Numbered from the stretch's first letter, positions 11,101 through 24,116 are shown. The stretch: DNA of 64,000 nt from Coix lacryma-jobi var. lacryma-jobi (GCA_009763385.1 CM019824.1:179222725-179286724), one strand, 5' to 3'. The notes: generated from the sequence alone by a model not told the origin. Made by a program: numbers and translations.

Positions 11101-14100
11101 CATCCTCATGTGGCCATGCAAGATTTCATGCACAACATCCTGCTCTCCAGGGCATACTTTCTCTAGTTGCAGATCACCATTTTCTCTCAGCGAGGCTCCA
11201 TGGTGATTGCATGAGCGACTGACAAAAAAATATTGTAAGGTATAGGTCCAATGAGGGGACAGGTGGAGGGGGTATGGATGGTAGGAATCTAAATAGATGG
11301 GGCCATGGAGAAAAGGAAGAATAGATAGGGGGGCAGAGATGACCAAATGGGGATAATATTTGCTTTCCATGGAGGCTGAAAATATATTTGTGATTTGCAA
11401 AAGTACATCTCTTACAATTGTGGATGTGGAATGGGCCAAACAGCTGGTCTGAATATGGAACATGCGCATGCATATGTTGAACAGGATATGATCTAATCAC
11501 CTAATGACCATTATCTGTACAATGCGTAATTTATTTGAGCACCTAAATTTGCTTGGATGCATGGTTTTTTGCTTATTTATTTGTGCCTCAAGCTATTTAC
11601 AGGCTAAAGTGCTGAACTAACTGCACTGGTATATTCATAATAAGACAGTTCCCACTGGTGTAACTAGACTGTAAATTGAACAGGTAGCAATGCAGATGAA
11701 CCCTGGCTACTAAAACTAACTTTCCAAGCTACAATTGATTAATCAAGTATAAGCACAGTTTATCATAATGCATAGAGCATATATATAAGGAAACAGTACT
11801 CACTTGCATAGAGCACAGCCTCCAAGATCATCAGAGATGGGGACAATTCGTATAGCTCTCTTCATTATCTGTTCAATGGAATCAACTCCAGCTTGCCTCC
11901 CAGCAGCTTTAGCATTTTTGTTCTTTGCTAAAGCTTTTTCTTTTTGCACAAGATTGTGACAATTATCACAATACCATTCTGAGGGGACTTTAGACAGTCC
12001 AACGCAAGCTGCAGTTGGTATAACAAGCGAGCCAGTTTTAAAAACTGTTCTCACAAAAAGAAGAAAAACACTTCACAAACAAATAACCAAAAAGAACATT
12101 CCAGAGCTTGTAATTAAGTCCAAGGAATTGCAAAACTACCTGGATGAAATGACCTTGGACAGATTTTGCACGGGAAAATGTCTCCCCCCTGACCACATTC
12201 TCTGCACAGATCATCTGTCTCGCTTTTTGCGTTGACAGTTCCATATCCTTTGATATTTTCATTGCCAGCTCATGCAATGATACTCCGTTTGATGTGAATA
12301 TGTTATCATACCTAGCAGCAATGTAACACAGTGAGGTCAACCATGATAACCCTGAGTTGGCATAATTTAAATACAAGAACATAAAGACTTACGGTTTGCG
12401 CCTTGACCCCTCACCCGCATGAGCTTCAAATGCTGATGGGCTAACCTGAATATTCCAAATAAAAATAGATTAATTATTGTATAAAGTATACGATGAACCT
12501 GAAGAAATAATTTAAATGGGACAAGAGTGAGACCACTCTGTTGCAGTGATTACAGTAGATTCTTTGATCCTTGATATACCCGTCAACCTTTCTCTGCATC
12601 ATGCAATTCAAATTAATAAATTATAAACCAAAGAAAACACAAAGTGAATTAAAAAAAAAAACAGGAGATAGCCTTAGTCTAACAACCTGCCCATCAACAT
12701 AGTAAGCTACTTCTGTGCCATCAAGCAAAACAGTAAAGACCAATTTGTGTAGTCTGTTATCCCTGAAGTATCAAAAAAACCAATGAGCTCATGCACACAT
12801 AATAAATAAGAAAAGATAACACGCTTATAGTGTACCAACTTGTTTGTTACTTTGCCAGCACTCCCACCCTTCTTGCCTGATGATATGTTCTTTAGTAAAG
12901 CCTCCTTGGAACTCGGAGTCAGACTACAGACCAAAAACAAAGGATGGAAGGAAGTAAGAGTAAATGCAAGGACTTAAAGATGATTTAAGAAAAAAAAAAG
13001 CAAAAATTGCAATCAAAACTCAAATTATGAACCTAGATAGAACAAAAAAAAAAGTAAGTCACTTAGCATCTAACCATATCCGGCATATATCTCTTGGACA
13101 TATTAATTATCTAACCATGAGAACATAGCTATTTATTAGGCACAAGAATATGTAGTACACTGTTTGCTCAAACTGCCTACCTTGAACTGCCATTACATGT
13201 ATACGATGCGGTAAGAGGATCTTGAGGTTGCTTTGACTCGAGGCAAACTTGGCACAGTACGTTTTCAGTTTGTGATGACTGAAGAACAGGCTCTGCAGCG
13301 TTAGGAGACGTTGTCAAATGTATCAGAGGAACTTGCACTTAAAAAATTGCTCAAAGCATGAAGTTCTTACCGTTGCAATTCAAACAATTAACACGGCTCC
13401 TTTTAATTACTGGATCAATGGAGGAACGAATCGTTTTTTCCAGAGCCTCCAAGGGAGATCTGTCAGATGCACGCAGCACGTCACGCAAACTATTGCCATT
13501 CCCTAAGTAAATGTAATCAGCAGGGTGTTTTTTGGTGCTTCCAGCATGTTGTTCAAAGTAATAAGCTGAAACAGCCTGTAAAATGAAAAGGAGAGTGGCA
13601 TAAACAAACAGTTTTTGTTCTTTAACAGTTTATAGACTACGGAACACAAACCTTGGAGCCATTACAGGACAGGCAAAAGCAACGTATATTGCAACCAGTA
13701 ATCACTCCTTTCAGCACAGCCTTCTGCAACTTGCAACATAAACTTATGTTAATAATTGCATGAGATACAAAAACTAGACGGACTATCCAAGAAATATGTC
13801 ATCAAAGCAACTCTAACTCCACCATGCCAACTTTATCCTTAAGCTGCACTTGTTGTCATGGATCATGGTTTAAGGTTTGCCAAATACTCCTACTGTCTCA
13901 ACAAAGGATGACTCTGTCTTAATATTGCTAGATTATGTTAAACCAGTAAAAAAAAGTGTAAAATATGAGTTTGCAAGCCTCACAGCAGTAACCACAGGTT
14001 TAAGAACTGCTCATAAAACATTATGGCTGATTCTCACATACCTTGCTATGAGGAATGATGTACATAACTGGCATCCCCTCCAGCAGGCCTGTGTTGAGCA

Positions 14101-15412
14101 GCTCTCTAATGTTTCCAGGGTGCTTCGTGAGGCAGGCAACTTTCTTTGACATCTTCATCTCCATCTTCTTCACTGATGGAGGGGACTCAGATGCGCTGTC
14201 CAGCGCATCGTCAGATCCAACCAAACTGCTCTCAACCTTTGTCTTGAGCAACGACCTTGTGAACCTTCTCTGAGGCTTCTCCAAGAGCAAATCAAATGAG
14301 GCTTCCTTGCTGCCATCTGGTGTCGCCTGACTTTCACAAGCTGCAGACTCTTCTTTCTCTGGTTTATTATTCTTGAGCAGCGATCGAGTGAAACGCCTTG
14401 CAGGCTTGAGCTCGGCAGCAGTGTCCTCAGCTAGCATAGTATTGGACAGTAATACATTGTCCACAGCCTGCTGCTGTAGACTTGCTCCATTTGAGTTTGA
14501 GTTATCACACTGGTCGTTTCCAGCTGCAATGGTGAGCACCTGCTGCTGTAGACGTCCTCCATTTGAGTTTGTGTTATCACACTGGTCGTTTCCAGCTGCA
14601 ATGGTGGTTTCCAGCAGAGTTGGTAGTAATCCTGCAGTGTCCTCTGTGGCCACACTCGGCTTCGATGCACTATCTGCAACGTTGGTTTCCGGCGGTGTTG
14701 GTGCTACTGCTGCAGTATCCTCTGCGGCCACATTCGGCTTTGATGCACCATCCTCTGTGGGCACATTCGGCTTTGCAATCACTTCCATTGCCGAGTCCAG
14801 ATTCAGCTTTGCAATCACTGCCATTGCCGAGTCCTCTGTTGCAGTCTCTGCTGCACTATCATCTGCTGTGGGCAGATTCGGCTTTGCTATCACTTCCATT
14901 GCCGAGTCCTCTGTTGTAGTCTCAGCTTGTGATGGCTGGGCGGCTTCCAGCATCGATTGCGGAATGACCTCTTGACCGGCATTGGAATCGGATCGGTGGT
15001 CAGAGGCTGTGGGAGGATTAGATCCAAGGAGCGGTTGGATGATGTCACGGAGGGGCTGGTTAGGCGGCTCGGCGTCGATAGGCGGCTCGGCGTCGATAGG
15101 CGGCGTGGGCGGGGAGACGAGATCGGCTGAGGGGGCGGGGGCGGGGGCGGGGGCGGGGCCGGAGGAGGCGTGAGCGGGCGGGTCGGATCTCTTGCGTCTC
15201 TTGAGAGATGCTGATGCCGATGGGTCCGGAAGGGAAGAGATGGGGCGGCCGGAGCGCGTGCGGCCGGGGGAGGCAGAGATCTCGGAGAGGGACTGGAGCG
15301 CGAAGGCCAGCTCACGCTTCATAGCCCGCGGCGGCGGCGGCGGCGGCGGTGGAGGCGGCGGCGATGGGGCACAGGCACTGCCACCGGAGGGGGACGAGGC
15401 CGGCATGGTCAT
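8195..15412 (-). CDS. PHD-finger/TDBD/GNAT acetyltransferase-like nuclear protein (IDM1-related), 18 exons
   Basis: Minus-strand exons: 14042-15412, 13652-13723, 13371-13575, 13181-13292, 12840-12923, 12687-12762, 12537-12593, 12393-12445, 12140-12311, 11804-12008, 10252-10309, 10011-10067, 9616-9861, 8917-8981, 8768-8836, 8595-8688, 8349-8489, 8195-8275. All junctions are GT-AG and keep phase, except for one break inside exon 9. Length is about 1072 aa. It has a disordered N-terminus with a Pro run and a KRRKR-type basic patch, and two TDBD/Jas-like modules (FEQHAGSTKKHP near 490; FEAHAG to NGVSLHEL near 665-690). A PHD finger follows (DDLCRECGQGGDIF onward, near 705), then a second zinc-binding region and a C-terminal GNAT fold (residues about 925-1070, VAELPLVATS and KKFGFSRIP). 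The family reads histone tails and acetylates histones; IDM1 acts in active DNA demethylation. The layout resembles Arabidopsis At2g36720-type members more than IDM1 itself (inference). In exon 9 the TDBD2 and PHD frames differ by one base at about 12231-12235. Confidence 0.88.
9037..9274. repeat. Intronic tandem duplication, 2 x 119 bp
   Basis: Two adjacent copies (9037-9155 and 9156-9274) begin with GTTTGATAAGAAGTCC and end with GCAAAAATTTGTTA. I count only two mismatches between them (gccaag/gctaag and ctcaag/ctccag). They lie in the intron between exons 13 and 14 of the PHD/GNAT gene, so the duplication is recent and does not touch coding sequence. Confidence 0.9.
10320..11800. other. Long intron of the PHD/GNAT gene
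   Basis: This 1.5-kb intron between exons 10 and 11 is the longest in the gene. I see no coding potential that I trust. Its size and AT-rich content suggest it holds degraded transposon sequence, but I could not find clear terminal repeats. Confidence 0.4.
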
Positions 15413-16329
15413 GAGATGAGAAAGGGAGGGGATTAGGCAACGAGCCGATTACGATTGCATGGGTACCGCTTGATTGCAGCTTGCGCCTGCTAGGGTTTGG
15501 AGCACGGGGCTGGGAGTGAGGGAGGGGAGAGATCGGAGAAGACGACCATGAGGCCGAGAAGAACCAATCGCCCGCTCGCAGCATTTACTTTCCTTATTAA
15601 ATTATTACCTACTGTTTTATTTACTATTTTATTTGGTGGTCCTTTCTCTGATCTATCACTTTCCTTTTCTTTATTTTTTTAAAAAACAAAGGACGATGCA
15701 CCCTTTTGCTTTTTGCGAGAAATTTGCCTTTTCGATTCGATCCGCATTCATATTGGGCATTTTGTGTTTGAAATATAGGTAGGTATCCGTATTTCTTTTC
15801 ATCAATTTGAAACAAACAGGTAAGCAGCCAGGCTAGCCACGCTAGCAAAATTGATTTAAGATTGTCTGATTTCCTGTCAACTAGTATAATGTGCGCGTCT
15901 TTTGCACGTGAGTGAAGAGAGTATGGAAACATACGTTTGATTGATGAGTTGAAAAATTGGCAACAATGACAAGCACATACATACGGTGCACAATAAGATT
16001 GGAAAAGATACAACGACTATATAGTCGTGCCTTTGTAGTATAATGCTTTGTTGAACCAAAACATTAAAGAATATATTTATATTGGATAAAAGAATATACT
16101 AATTTCATTGCTATAGATCATAGTATCCATCTCCTGTAAAAAGAGAAACTGTCAGTAGGACTCATTCACTACCTGGTTGAGCAAATCAATGTAATATTTA
16201 GAGAGGAAAACAAAACAAATCACATACCATGTACATCTCTTTTAAAAAAACTAAGCATTACAAATGACTGGACTGGGTACATACATGTGCAGAAGAAAGA
16301 TGACATTGATTCGAATATTATAGCATTGC
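15413..16329. other. 5' flank of the PHD/GNAT gene, no gene
   Basis: The first 150 bp upstream of the ATG are purine-rich leader-like sequence. Beyond about 15600 the DNA becomes AT-rich and I recognise nothing. The edge of the first retroelement block is sharp at 16335. Confidence 0.4.
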
Positions 16330-16483
16330 CCAGTTGAAAGCCCTATTTTGGTTTTGGTTAATTGATGAAACCTAATTGGTCTAATCCTATTGCTAAGCAT
16401 GTGTAGCTTTTAAGAAAGGATTGAGACCAAGTCAAGTGGTGGAGCAAGCTAGGTGGCAACCATGGTGGATGGTGATGGCTAAG

Positions 16484-19041
16484 TGAAGGGTCGAGATGGC
16501 GGACTAGAGGGGGGGTGAATAGTCATTTCTAAAAATTAATCTTACCAACTAACCGAAACAAATGCGGAATTAAAACTATCGGTCTAGCCAAGACTACACC
16601 CCTCTACTTATACTCTATGACACCTTACAAAAGATCTTAATCAATGCAAATAAGGTGTCGGGCTAGCTAGAGCTCACCTAACCAATTCTAGAAGCAAGGT
16701 CACACAAACCTATGCAACTAGTACTTCAAACACCGGGGAGCTCCTACACAATCTAGTAAGCAAAACACAAAGCTCCTAAGCTCACTAGCAATGCTCAATA
16801 ACAAGGCTACACAAGCCAAATTGGAGAGCTCAACTTAGCTACACAAACTAAGCAATGTGACTAGCAAGACTACAAGTCAACTAGTCACGCAAGAGAGCTA
16901 CTTCTAGGCTACACAAGCAAAGAAGGTAACTAGCAAGCTACACAAGCTAACTAATTACAAGAGCAACTACACAAGCACAATATATATGAAAGTAATTACA
17001 AGCTTGTGTATGGGGAATGCAAACCAACGGGATGAACAAGGTTGACACGGTGATTTTATCCCGAGGTTCACTTGGTCGCCACCAAACTAGTCCCCGTTGA
17101 GGCAAGCCCAAGGTTGTCGCCGATCCTCTTGCTAGTGGTGACCCTAAGTCACACTCTCCACGATGGAGTGCTCACCAAGAGCTCTAGCTTCGATCCGGCC
17201 GGACCACTTGACGCTCTTCGTGCCTCTCTCTACTAGAGTTGCTCTTCGCGATCTCCCGCGGGGCGAGCACAATGCCCCTCACAAAGCTTCTCCGGAGCCA
17301 CGCACAATCTTCACACGGGCTTCACGACGGAGACTCGATCACCAAGCCGTCTAGGAGGTGGCAACCTCCAAGAGTAACAAGCACCACCGGCTTGCAACAC
17401 GATCACCTAGTGCCACTCGATGCTATCTCTCAATGCAACGCACTAGCGATCACTCACTCGCTATCAAATCGCACACTAGCAAGCACAAGCGAGTTAGAGG
17501 GCTCCCAAGCACATCCACACAAGCCACCAAGACTTTGGAGTGCTCAACCACCAGCCCAAGGCCGGTTACCAACGCTATTTATAGCCCCAAGGGCTAACTA
17601 GTCGTTGCCCCTTCACTGGGCAAACTGCGCTAGCATCGGACGCGCCAGTCGGGACCATCGGACGCTGAGGCCAGCGTCCGATGCACGAATGCTCGCCACG
17701 TGTCCCCCACGTTCAACTTCGGCTGAGCGATCCCAACGGCTATATCATTTCCCGCGCCAGTTAAAGTGGCATCGGACGCGCCGATGCCTAGCATCGGACG
17801 CTCCGATGCCTCTGCTCAGAACTGCGCAAAACAACACTCACATCGGACGCTCCGAGACACCTGCATCGGACGCTCAACCCCTGCGTCTGATGACACAACA
17901 GAAAGGTTCCAGAGAGGGCAGAAACACATCGGACGCGTCCGATGGTTCCACATCGGACGCAGGACAGCGTCCGATGCTCCCTGGAAAGCACGCTCGCGCC
18001 ACGTCACCTGCATCGGACTCTGCAACAGTGATTCCTCAGCGTCCGTTGCCAGCGTCCGATGCTCCTTCAACTTCTGACAGAAACTAGGGTTTACCACCGG
18101 ACGCTCGGCCTAGCGTCCGATGCCCCTCAGACCAGCGTCCGATGCTCCCAGAGCACTTCACATCTCCTCCGAAAACCGCTGAATCCTGCCTCGCAAGCTC
18201 GGCAGGAGGGAGAGGGACTATACACTAGTTTCTCCCACTTCTCCATGCCTCCTTTCAACACAACTTCTTCTCCAACAACTTCTCCTTTGCAAAAGTGCCA
18301 ACACCACTAAGTGTACAACATCATGTGCATGTGTGTTAGCATTTTCACAATCATTTTCCAAAGGATTTTCACTTGCTCTCACCACGCCACTCGATCCTAG
18401 TAACATCGCAAAGATAGATCGCTCAAGTGGCACTAGATGACCGATATGCAAACAAGTTTGCTCCTCTTAATAGTACGACCATCTATCCTAAACCCGGTCA
18501 TAAACTTCTCTACACACCTATGACCGGTGAAATGAAATGCCCTACAATTATACCTTTGCCTTGCGCATTCCATTCCATCTCCTTCGGTGTTGATGCAACA
18601 CATGCACCAACCTATCATCAAATGATATGATCCACTTCATATCATCACATGGCCTCCATGGTCCATCGATCTTGTCATCACTTGCTCTTCACCATCGCTT
18701 CGGTCCTTCGGCGCCAAGTCTTGCTTAAGCCTCCCGACACTCGGTACCAACGGCTTCAAAGCCTCCAACTTGCCCTTCACCTTCGCAACCGGTCCATCAA
18801 GCCAAGTCTTGCCTTGATCTTCACCATCTTAGCCACATGACCACATGTCATGTTTCATGTGCATTAAACTCCTTCTTCACATGTGTGAGCCTTGCAACAT
18901 ATTCCAAGCCATTTCTCCTTTATGGCATATGTTGCTCACACATGATCACCTGTGGACTAATCACATGTGTAATTCACTTCAAACACATATTAGTCCACCT
19001 AAGTTGTCACTCAATTACCAAAACCAAACAAGGACCTTTCA
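16484..19041 (-). mobile_element. Minus-strand LTR A (3' LTR of a truncated Sirevirus-like element)
   Basis: On the minus strand it begins TGAAAGGTCCTTGTTTGG at 19041 and ends CTCGACCCTTCA at 16484 (2558 bp). Polypurine sequence AAAGGGGGAGAT abuts its upstream edge, so this is the 3' LTR of an element running leftward. It contains an array of CATCGGACGC and GCGTCCGATG motifs at 17640-18140, including a perfect 18-bp palindrome at 17927-17944. A TATA-like CTATAAATAG lies directly downstream (17575-17584). The 3' third is built from degenerate GCTTGTGTAGC-type repeats. Confidence 0.8.
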
Positions 19042-22035
19042 ATCTCCCCCTTTGGTAATTGATGACAACTCTACAAAGATATGGAAATTAAGCTTATCCC
19101 AAGTTAGCACTTTACAAGAATGTAAATTACTAACTTGGTATGGATTCATGTTGCTTGCCCAAGCTATTTTACCATGTGTAAAGGATTTTGGACAAGTAGC
19201 ACAAACCCTAATTGGTAGTATTAGCTCCCCCTACATATGTGCTAAAGTGTTTGGAAATGAAACTTGCACATATGCATAGATATCGAAATGTGGGAGAGTA
19301 ATTACTACCAAAAGGTGCTAAGGTGTATAGAATAACCTTTGAAGCGTGTTATCGATGAAGTTTTATACTTGTACACCTTCCTTAGCACCAAAGAGTAGCT
19401 AGACATCATAAAAACTAGAAAACCCCGTGAGATCAACATAAATAGCAAGGGTCTAGTTTTGCATGAAAAGCACAAGTCTAGCTATCAACCTATGCATGCT
19501 AGTTATCAAATCATCAATTAAATCCTATAACTAGCATACACCACACAAGCATGCATATAAAATGTAAGACATATGCATTATGCAAGCAAGCGAATGTAAT
19601 GCACAAACAAATGCATCAAACATGTATTCATGAGCTTGCTCCCCCTACTTGTGTGCTCTCTTTGTCCAAGAATTTTGATCCTTTTCCATTGTTCAATCTT
19701 GCTCCCTCTTGATCCATGTCCATCTTCTTTTCTCTCCCTTTGTCCTTGACATATCACAATTGACATATCTTTTCCTTAACTTCTCCCCCTTTGTCATCAA
19801 TGACCATAAAAGGTATGTTTTTCTTGATACAAAGGGTTGCACTAGGGTAGATGGTTTACACTTGAGTCTTCATTTTTGATGGACACCACCATATGTGTTG
19901 GAATGACACCATGTGTAGGATCTTTGACCTTGATACCAATAGGTGGGGCACCTCCCCTATGTCATAGCACGGGTCATCCAAATGATAAACTTGAGCTCTT
20001 GTTTGTGAGGGATGCTTTGCTTGATTTGATCACTTAAAGTTGAGGATCACTTGTAGTCTTGTAGGATACAACTTGTGAGCTTGATCTAGACGCCACTTGG
20101 TAATTGTCACTTGAAAGATCATATACCATTTTGAATAGATACCATGTGAAGGAATGATGAGTCTAGATACCACTTGAATGATAGTTTAAACTTGATATCC
20201 ATTTGCATTATTGTCTTCTTCTTGAACTCTTATCATCTTCATGAGCTTCTCATTTGTGACTTGAACTATCAAATTTGCACAAGATATCTAACTCGGTTTG
20301 CTCTAGAGTAAGCTTCTTCACACATCTTTTAATGGTTATCTTACTCACGTTGAATTAGACACTTGAATGCTCATCTTCTAGATCAAGTACATGGGTTTAC
20401 TAGCTCATGAATCAAACTCACATACTAACCACTAGATCATATAATCAATCAAGCAATAGTGGTAGGCTATGAATTTAAACTTTTCATTTATTATGCATGA
20501 TCCTATTAAGCATGTACTATATGCACTAACCGCATACTAGTAAGGGATGAAATGATCATGCACATTACAATAATACCTTTGCTATCTTGGAGTAGAGGAT
20601 AGTCATTTGATTCCAATTAAGCTCCAAATAGCAATGTGAAGTCCATGGTGAAGACCAATATATACCAATTGATAGAACAAATCTTCACCCATATGATTAA
20701 GTGCACTATCTTGTTGTGGTTGGCTTGCTTCTTCATTTGAACATAGCTTGCATATGAATACCACTTTGAATTGACATGATTTGCTTTTCTATCTTGGATG
20801 TTGCTTGCTTTGCTTGGTCAATCCTTTCATTGCTTCAACTAAGCATCTCAAATATCCTTTGAATCACCACTTCCATATTAGCCTTCCAAGTACCATACTT
20901 GGTTAACCTACCAAAGGCGGCAAGCCCCTACAAAAGGGAGAAGTGACCTTTCTCCAAAGAATCATCCTTGATACTCACTTGAATTGACTTTGTTTGATTG
21001 ATCCATTTGAACTCTTCTTGAAATGTGACTTTGAATCCATCTTTGAGTCCTTTTCTTTCTTCCAAATGATCTTCAATTTGATACTAGAACTTGATCTTTA
21101 TCTTCATCTTGATGTTGGTCTTGATCTTCAATTTGAGTGCCAAATGTGTGCCAAATACACTTCCCAATCAAATGAACTTGTACTCATATTTGTCATACTT
21201 CTTGCTCATCTCAAAACCAAACATAGGTCCCTCAACCACTTATAAATATGATTCCAACTTGAGGGCCTTTCAATCAAAGTGACTAGATCAATCCAATATT
21301 TGTCACTTTTATGGCAGATTCTGTCTTTCTCAAAGAAACATGCATATCTCCAAAATATAAGTCCAATGACCATGAAATTTGGTGGAGATGTGCTTCTATA
21401 AGTGTTCTAGCAGCCATAAAAATTTGAGCTTTATTGGCTTTCTAGATTGCTACCAGATTTCAATTCTTTCACTTGCTGTCCATGCTGAAAACTGCTGCAC
21501 TAGAGTTGACAAGATCCACTACCACATGGAGTTTCACTTATCCAATGAATTTCAATTTTCTACAGCAACTAATACTATAAGTGTAGAGCATGCACACCAA
21601 ATATCAAGTCAATCCAATTAGATTTGATCATCCAAACATGGCTATCTTCTCAGCTCACTCAGATTTTGCAATATTGGACAACTTTGAGCAACTGAGCTAT
21701 ACTCTAGCAATTTGAATCAAACTTGAAGCTAACTTGTTTGAATACTCTCGCAAGACATATATCCATTCAATCCACTTACTAAAAGTCATCTTGTGAACAT
21801 ATCCAATCAAACTAACTCAAACTTGATTACTAAGCAATGAATCCATTCAATCATCTTATAGCAAGCAACATATGCATATATATCTAATTCAATCAACTCA
21901 TATGCACCCAAAAGAATATGATCAACTCGAGATATACCTTGGTAGCTCATGATTATCAAATAGCAAGCTTCTTCATCTATCATTTGCAAGCCATCAAATA
22001 TTTCAAATCAACCACCACAACTTGATCCAAAATTG
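19042..22035 (-). mobile_element. Truncated internal region of the minus-strand Sirevirus-like element
   Basis: Polypurine tracts (CTCCCCCTTT-type on the plus strand) occur at about 19044-19053, 19228, 19640 and 19782. Multiple polypurine tracts before the 3' LTR are a hallmark of Sireviruses as I know them. No gag, pol or envelope-like reading frame survives, and the 5' LTR is missing. The right edge, where hAT sequence resumes, is between 22025 and 22045. Confidence 0.6.
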
Positions 22036-24116
22036 TGTTTTTTATGATCTGGCTCGCGAGCCAAACGAGCCAGCTCGAGCCCTATAACGAGCCGAGCCGA
22101 GCTGCTCTTCTAGCTCGTTAGTATAACGAGCCGAGTCGAGCCAGCTTGCTAACGAGCCGAGCTGTAACGAGCCGAGCTGTAACGAGCCGAGCTGGCTCGA
22201 TATCCAGGCCTAGTGATGGCCACATGCAAATTGATGAAATCAAGTGCTCTACCATTGGTGAAATGAAGAAGAGAATAGATGGAGCAAAGAAGCCCGAAGG
22301 CAAAGGTATAACCTATAGGGCTCTTTGTTCTGGTGATCAAAACCCTTAGCGAGTGTGATCACATTTAGGATACATAGTCGTACTATTAAGAGGAGTTAAT
22401 TCACAGCTTATGCGGTGTCCAAGTGCCACTAGGAGTTCTCTAACATATCAATGCTATAGACCTAGTGAGTGACTAACTAAACCCTTGAAAAATGCTTTGT
22501 AAAATGCTAACACACATGCACAAGTGTTGGAACACTTTGGTGTTGGCGCATGGGAGCAAGGGTGGAAGTTAGAAAGCGAAAGGTGTTGAGTTAGCAGCAT
22601 CGGACACTGGAGGTGGCAGCATTGGACGTTGGGTCGAGCGTCCGACGGCTAACCCTAGCTACAGACTGATGCTGAAGGAGCATCGGACGCTGAGAAAACA
22701 CTGTTGCAGCGTCCGATGGTGATGATGTGGCGCGAGCAAGCTTTACAGAGAGCATCAGACGCTGGCCTGCGTCCGATGCCAAACCATCTGACGCATCCGA
22801 TGTGTTTGAGAGCGTTCTGGAACCTCTCTGCATGGTCATCGGACGCATGGGTTCAGCGTCCTATGTGAGGGTGTCGGCATGTCCGATGTGGCGCAGAAAA
22901 GAGTTGAGATGAGCAGTGGCATCGGAGCGTTCGATGCCTGGCATCGGCGAGTCCGATGTCACATTAACCGTGGCGCGAAGGAAAGTGACCGTTGGGATCT
23001 GACGAACTGAGTTTGTATCAAGGGGACACGTGGCTCCATCTGGAGCATCGGACACTAGGGCAGCGTCCGATGGTCGTGATTTCAGCCCAACGGCTAGGCC
23101 GTTTTGAGGGGGCTTTATAAGGGGCTTGGTCGGCTCACTTGGATTCTCTCTTGCACATTTTGATCCCTCAGCATTCTTGTGAGCATAGCCAAGTCTCCCA
23201 ACTCATCTCTAGTTCTGTTTTGATCAAACCAAATGAGATTGAGTGATTAGTGCTAAGATTTGAAATGAGTTCATTCTAGTGGCACTAGTTCTTCGCATCG
23301 GCTTTGAGTTGCTTATTACTCTTGGCATTTGTCGGTGCCTAGACGGCTTGGAGGCGTTGAGGTGGAGTTGGCAAGAGAAGGAGTTTGTTCTTGGCCACCA
23401 CCATCCGAGATTGTGAGAGGTTTTGGAGCCTCACCTCGCCGGAGCGGTAAGAGGCATCCTTAGTGGATTGCTCGTGTCATTAAGCTAACTCACTAGCGGT
23501 AGATTCTTGTGGCGCTCTTTGTGCCGATTAGCCACCGGGTCACCTAGTGTTGGTCGACACAACGAGGAGTAGCGTGCCGACAAGCACGTGAATCTCGGGA
23601 TAAATATTGGTGTCTCGTGTGCTTATTGTGATTGTGCATCCTTCTTGGTGATTGGCTTCACGAGTGGATTTCACCGGTGATTGGCTCTCTACTAGGCGAT
23701 CCCTAAGGCTCGGTGAAATCACCTCTATCTAGCTCATTTACTTTGTGCATTTACTTTGAGCTATTTCATTAGTGTAGATTCTATCACTTGGTGTATATCC
23801 TTCGTCATATACTTTGTGTAGCTAGTTGAGATTGATTTACATAGTTCATCTTTTGCACACACTTGCTTATCTTAGATCATCTTGATCATAGTTGTGCTAG
23901 AGCTAGTTTGTTTATTCCGCATTAGATTCTAGCTCTAATTGTTTGTGTGATATAGTTTTATTAGGTAGAATTATTGGATAGGTGGCTTGCAACACACTAT
24001 TAGTCCAGCGCAAAAAACTTCATAATTTGTTATACTAATAGTGTTTGCCTAAATGTCTTTGTAGATTTTAATTAGGCTATTCAACCCCCCCTAGCCAATT
24101 CGGACCTTTCACCAGT

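Larger units (their letters stand above)
16480..22212. mobile_element. hAT-type element remnant, disrupted by a retroelement
   Basis: An 8-bp duplication GTGATGGC flanks the insertion exactly (16472-16479 and 22213-22220), as expected for hAT. The right end, read inward, is TAGGCCTGGATATCGAGC, followed by repeated GAGCCGAGC/AACGAGCCGAG subterminal motifs (about 22050-22212). Only TAAG remains of the left end before an LTR starts at 16484. No transposase is visible, so it was probably non-autonomous. The 606-bp element at 39651-40256 is a related copy. Confidence 0.75.
16335..24111 (+). mobile_element. Solo LTR A' (Sirevirus-like), split by a nested insertion
   Basis: The LTR begins TGAAAGCCC at 16335 and ends GGACCTTTCA at 24111. 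It is flanked by a perfect 5-bp duplication CCAGT (16330-16334 and 24112-24116). Its body is 16335-16479 plus 22221-24111, about 2.04 kb, with a 5.7-kb insertion between. No internal region belongs to it, so it is a solo LTR left by LTR-LTR recombination. It contains a cluster of CATCGGACGC/GCGTCCGATG half-sites at about 22595-23070 and a TATA-like TTTATAA at 23114-23120 just downstream. Confidence 0.85.

Noticed and set aside
17605..18087. 160-codon frame rich in ASDA and similar repeats
   Set aside because: It is a by-product of the CATCGGACGC dyad array in LTR A being read as codons.
22213..22349. Short frame with IDEIKCSTIGEMKKRIDGAKK as a captured gene next to the hAT end
   Set aside because: It lies in the continuing body of solo LTR A'. 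The frame is short, has no partner exons, and matches nothing I know.
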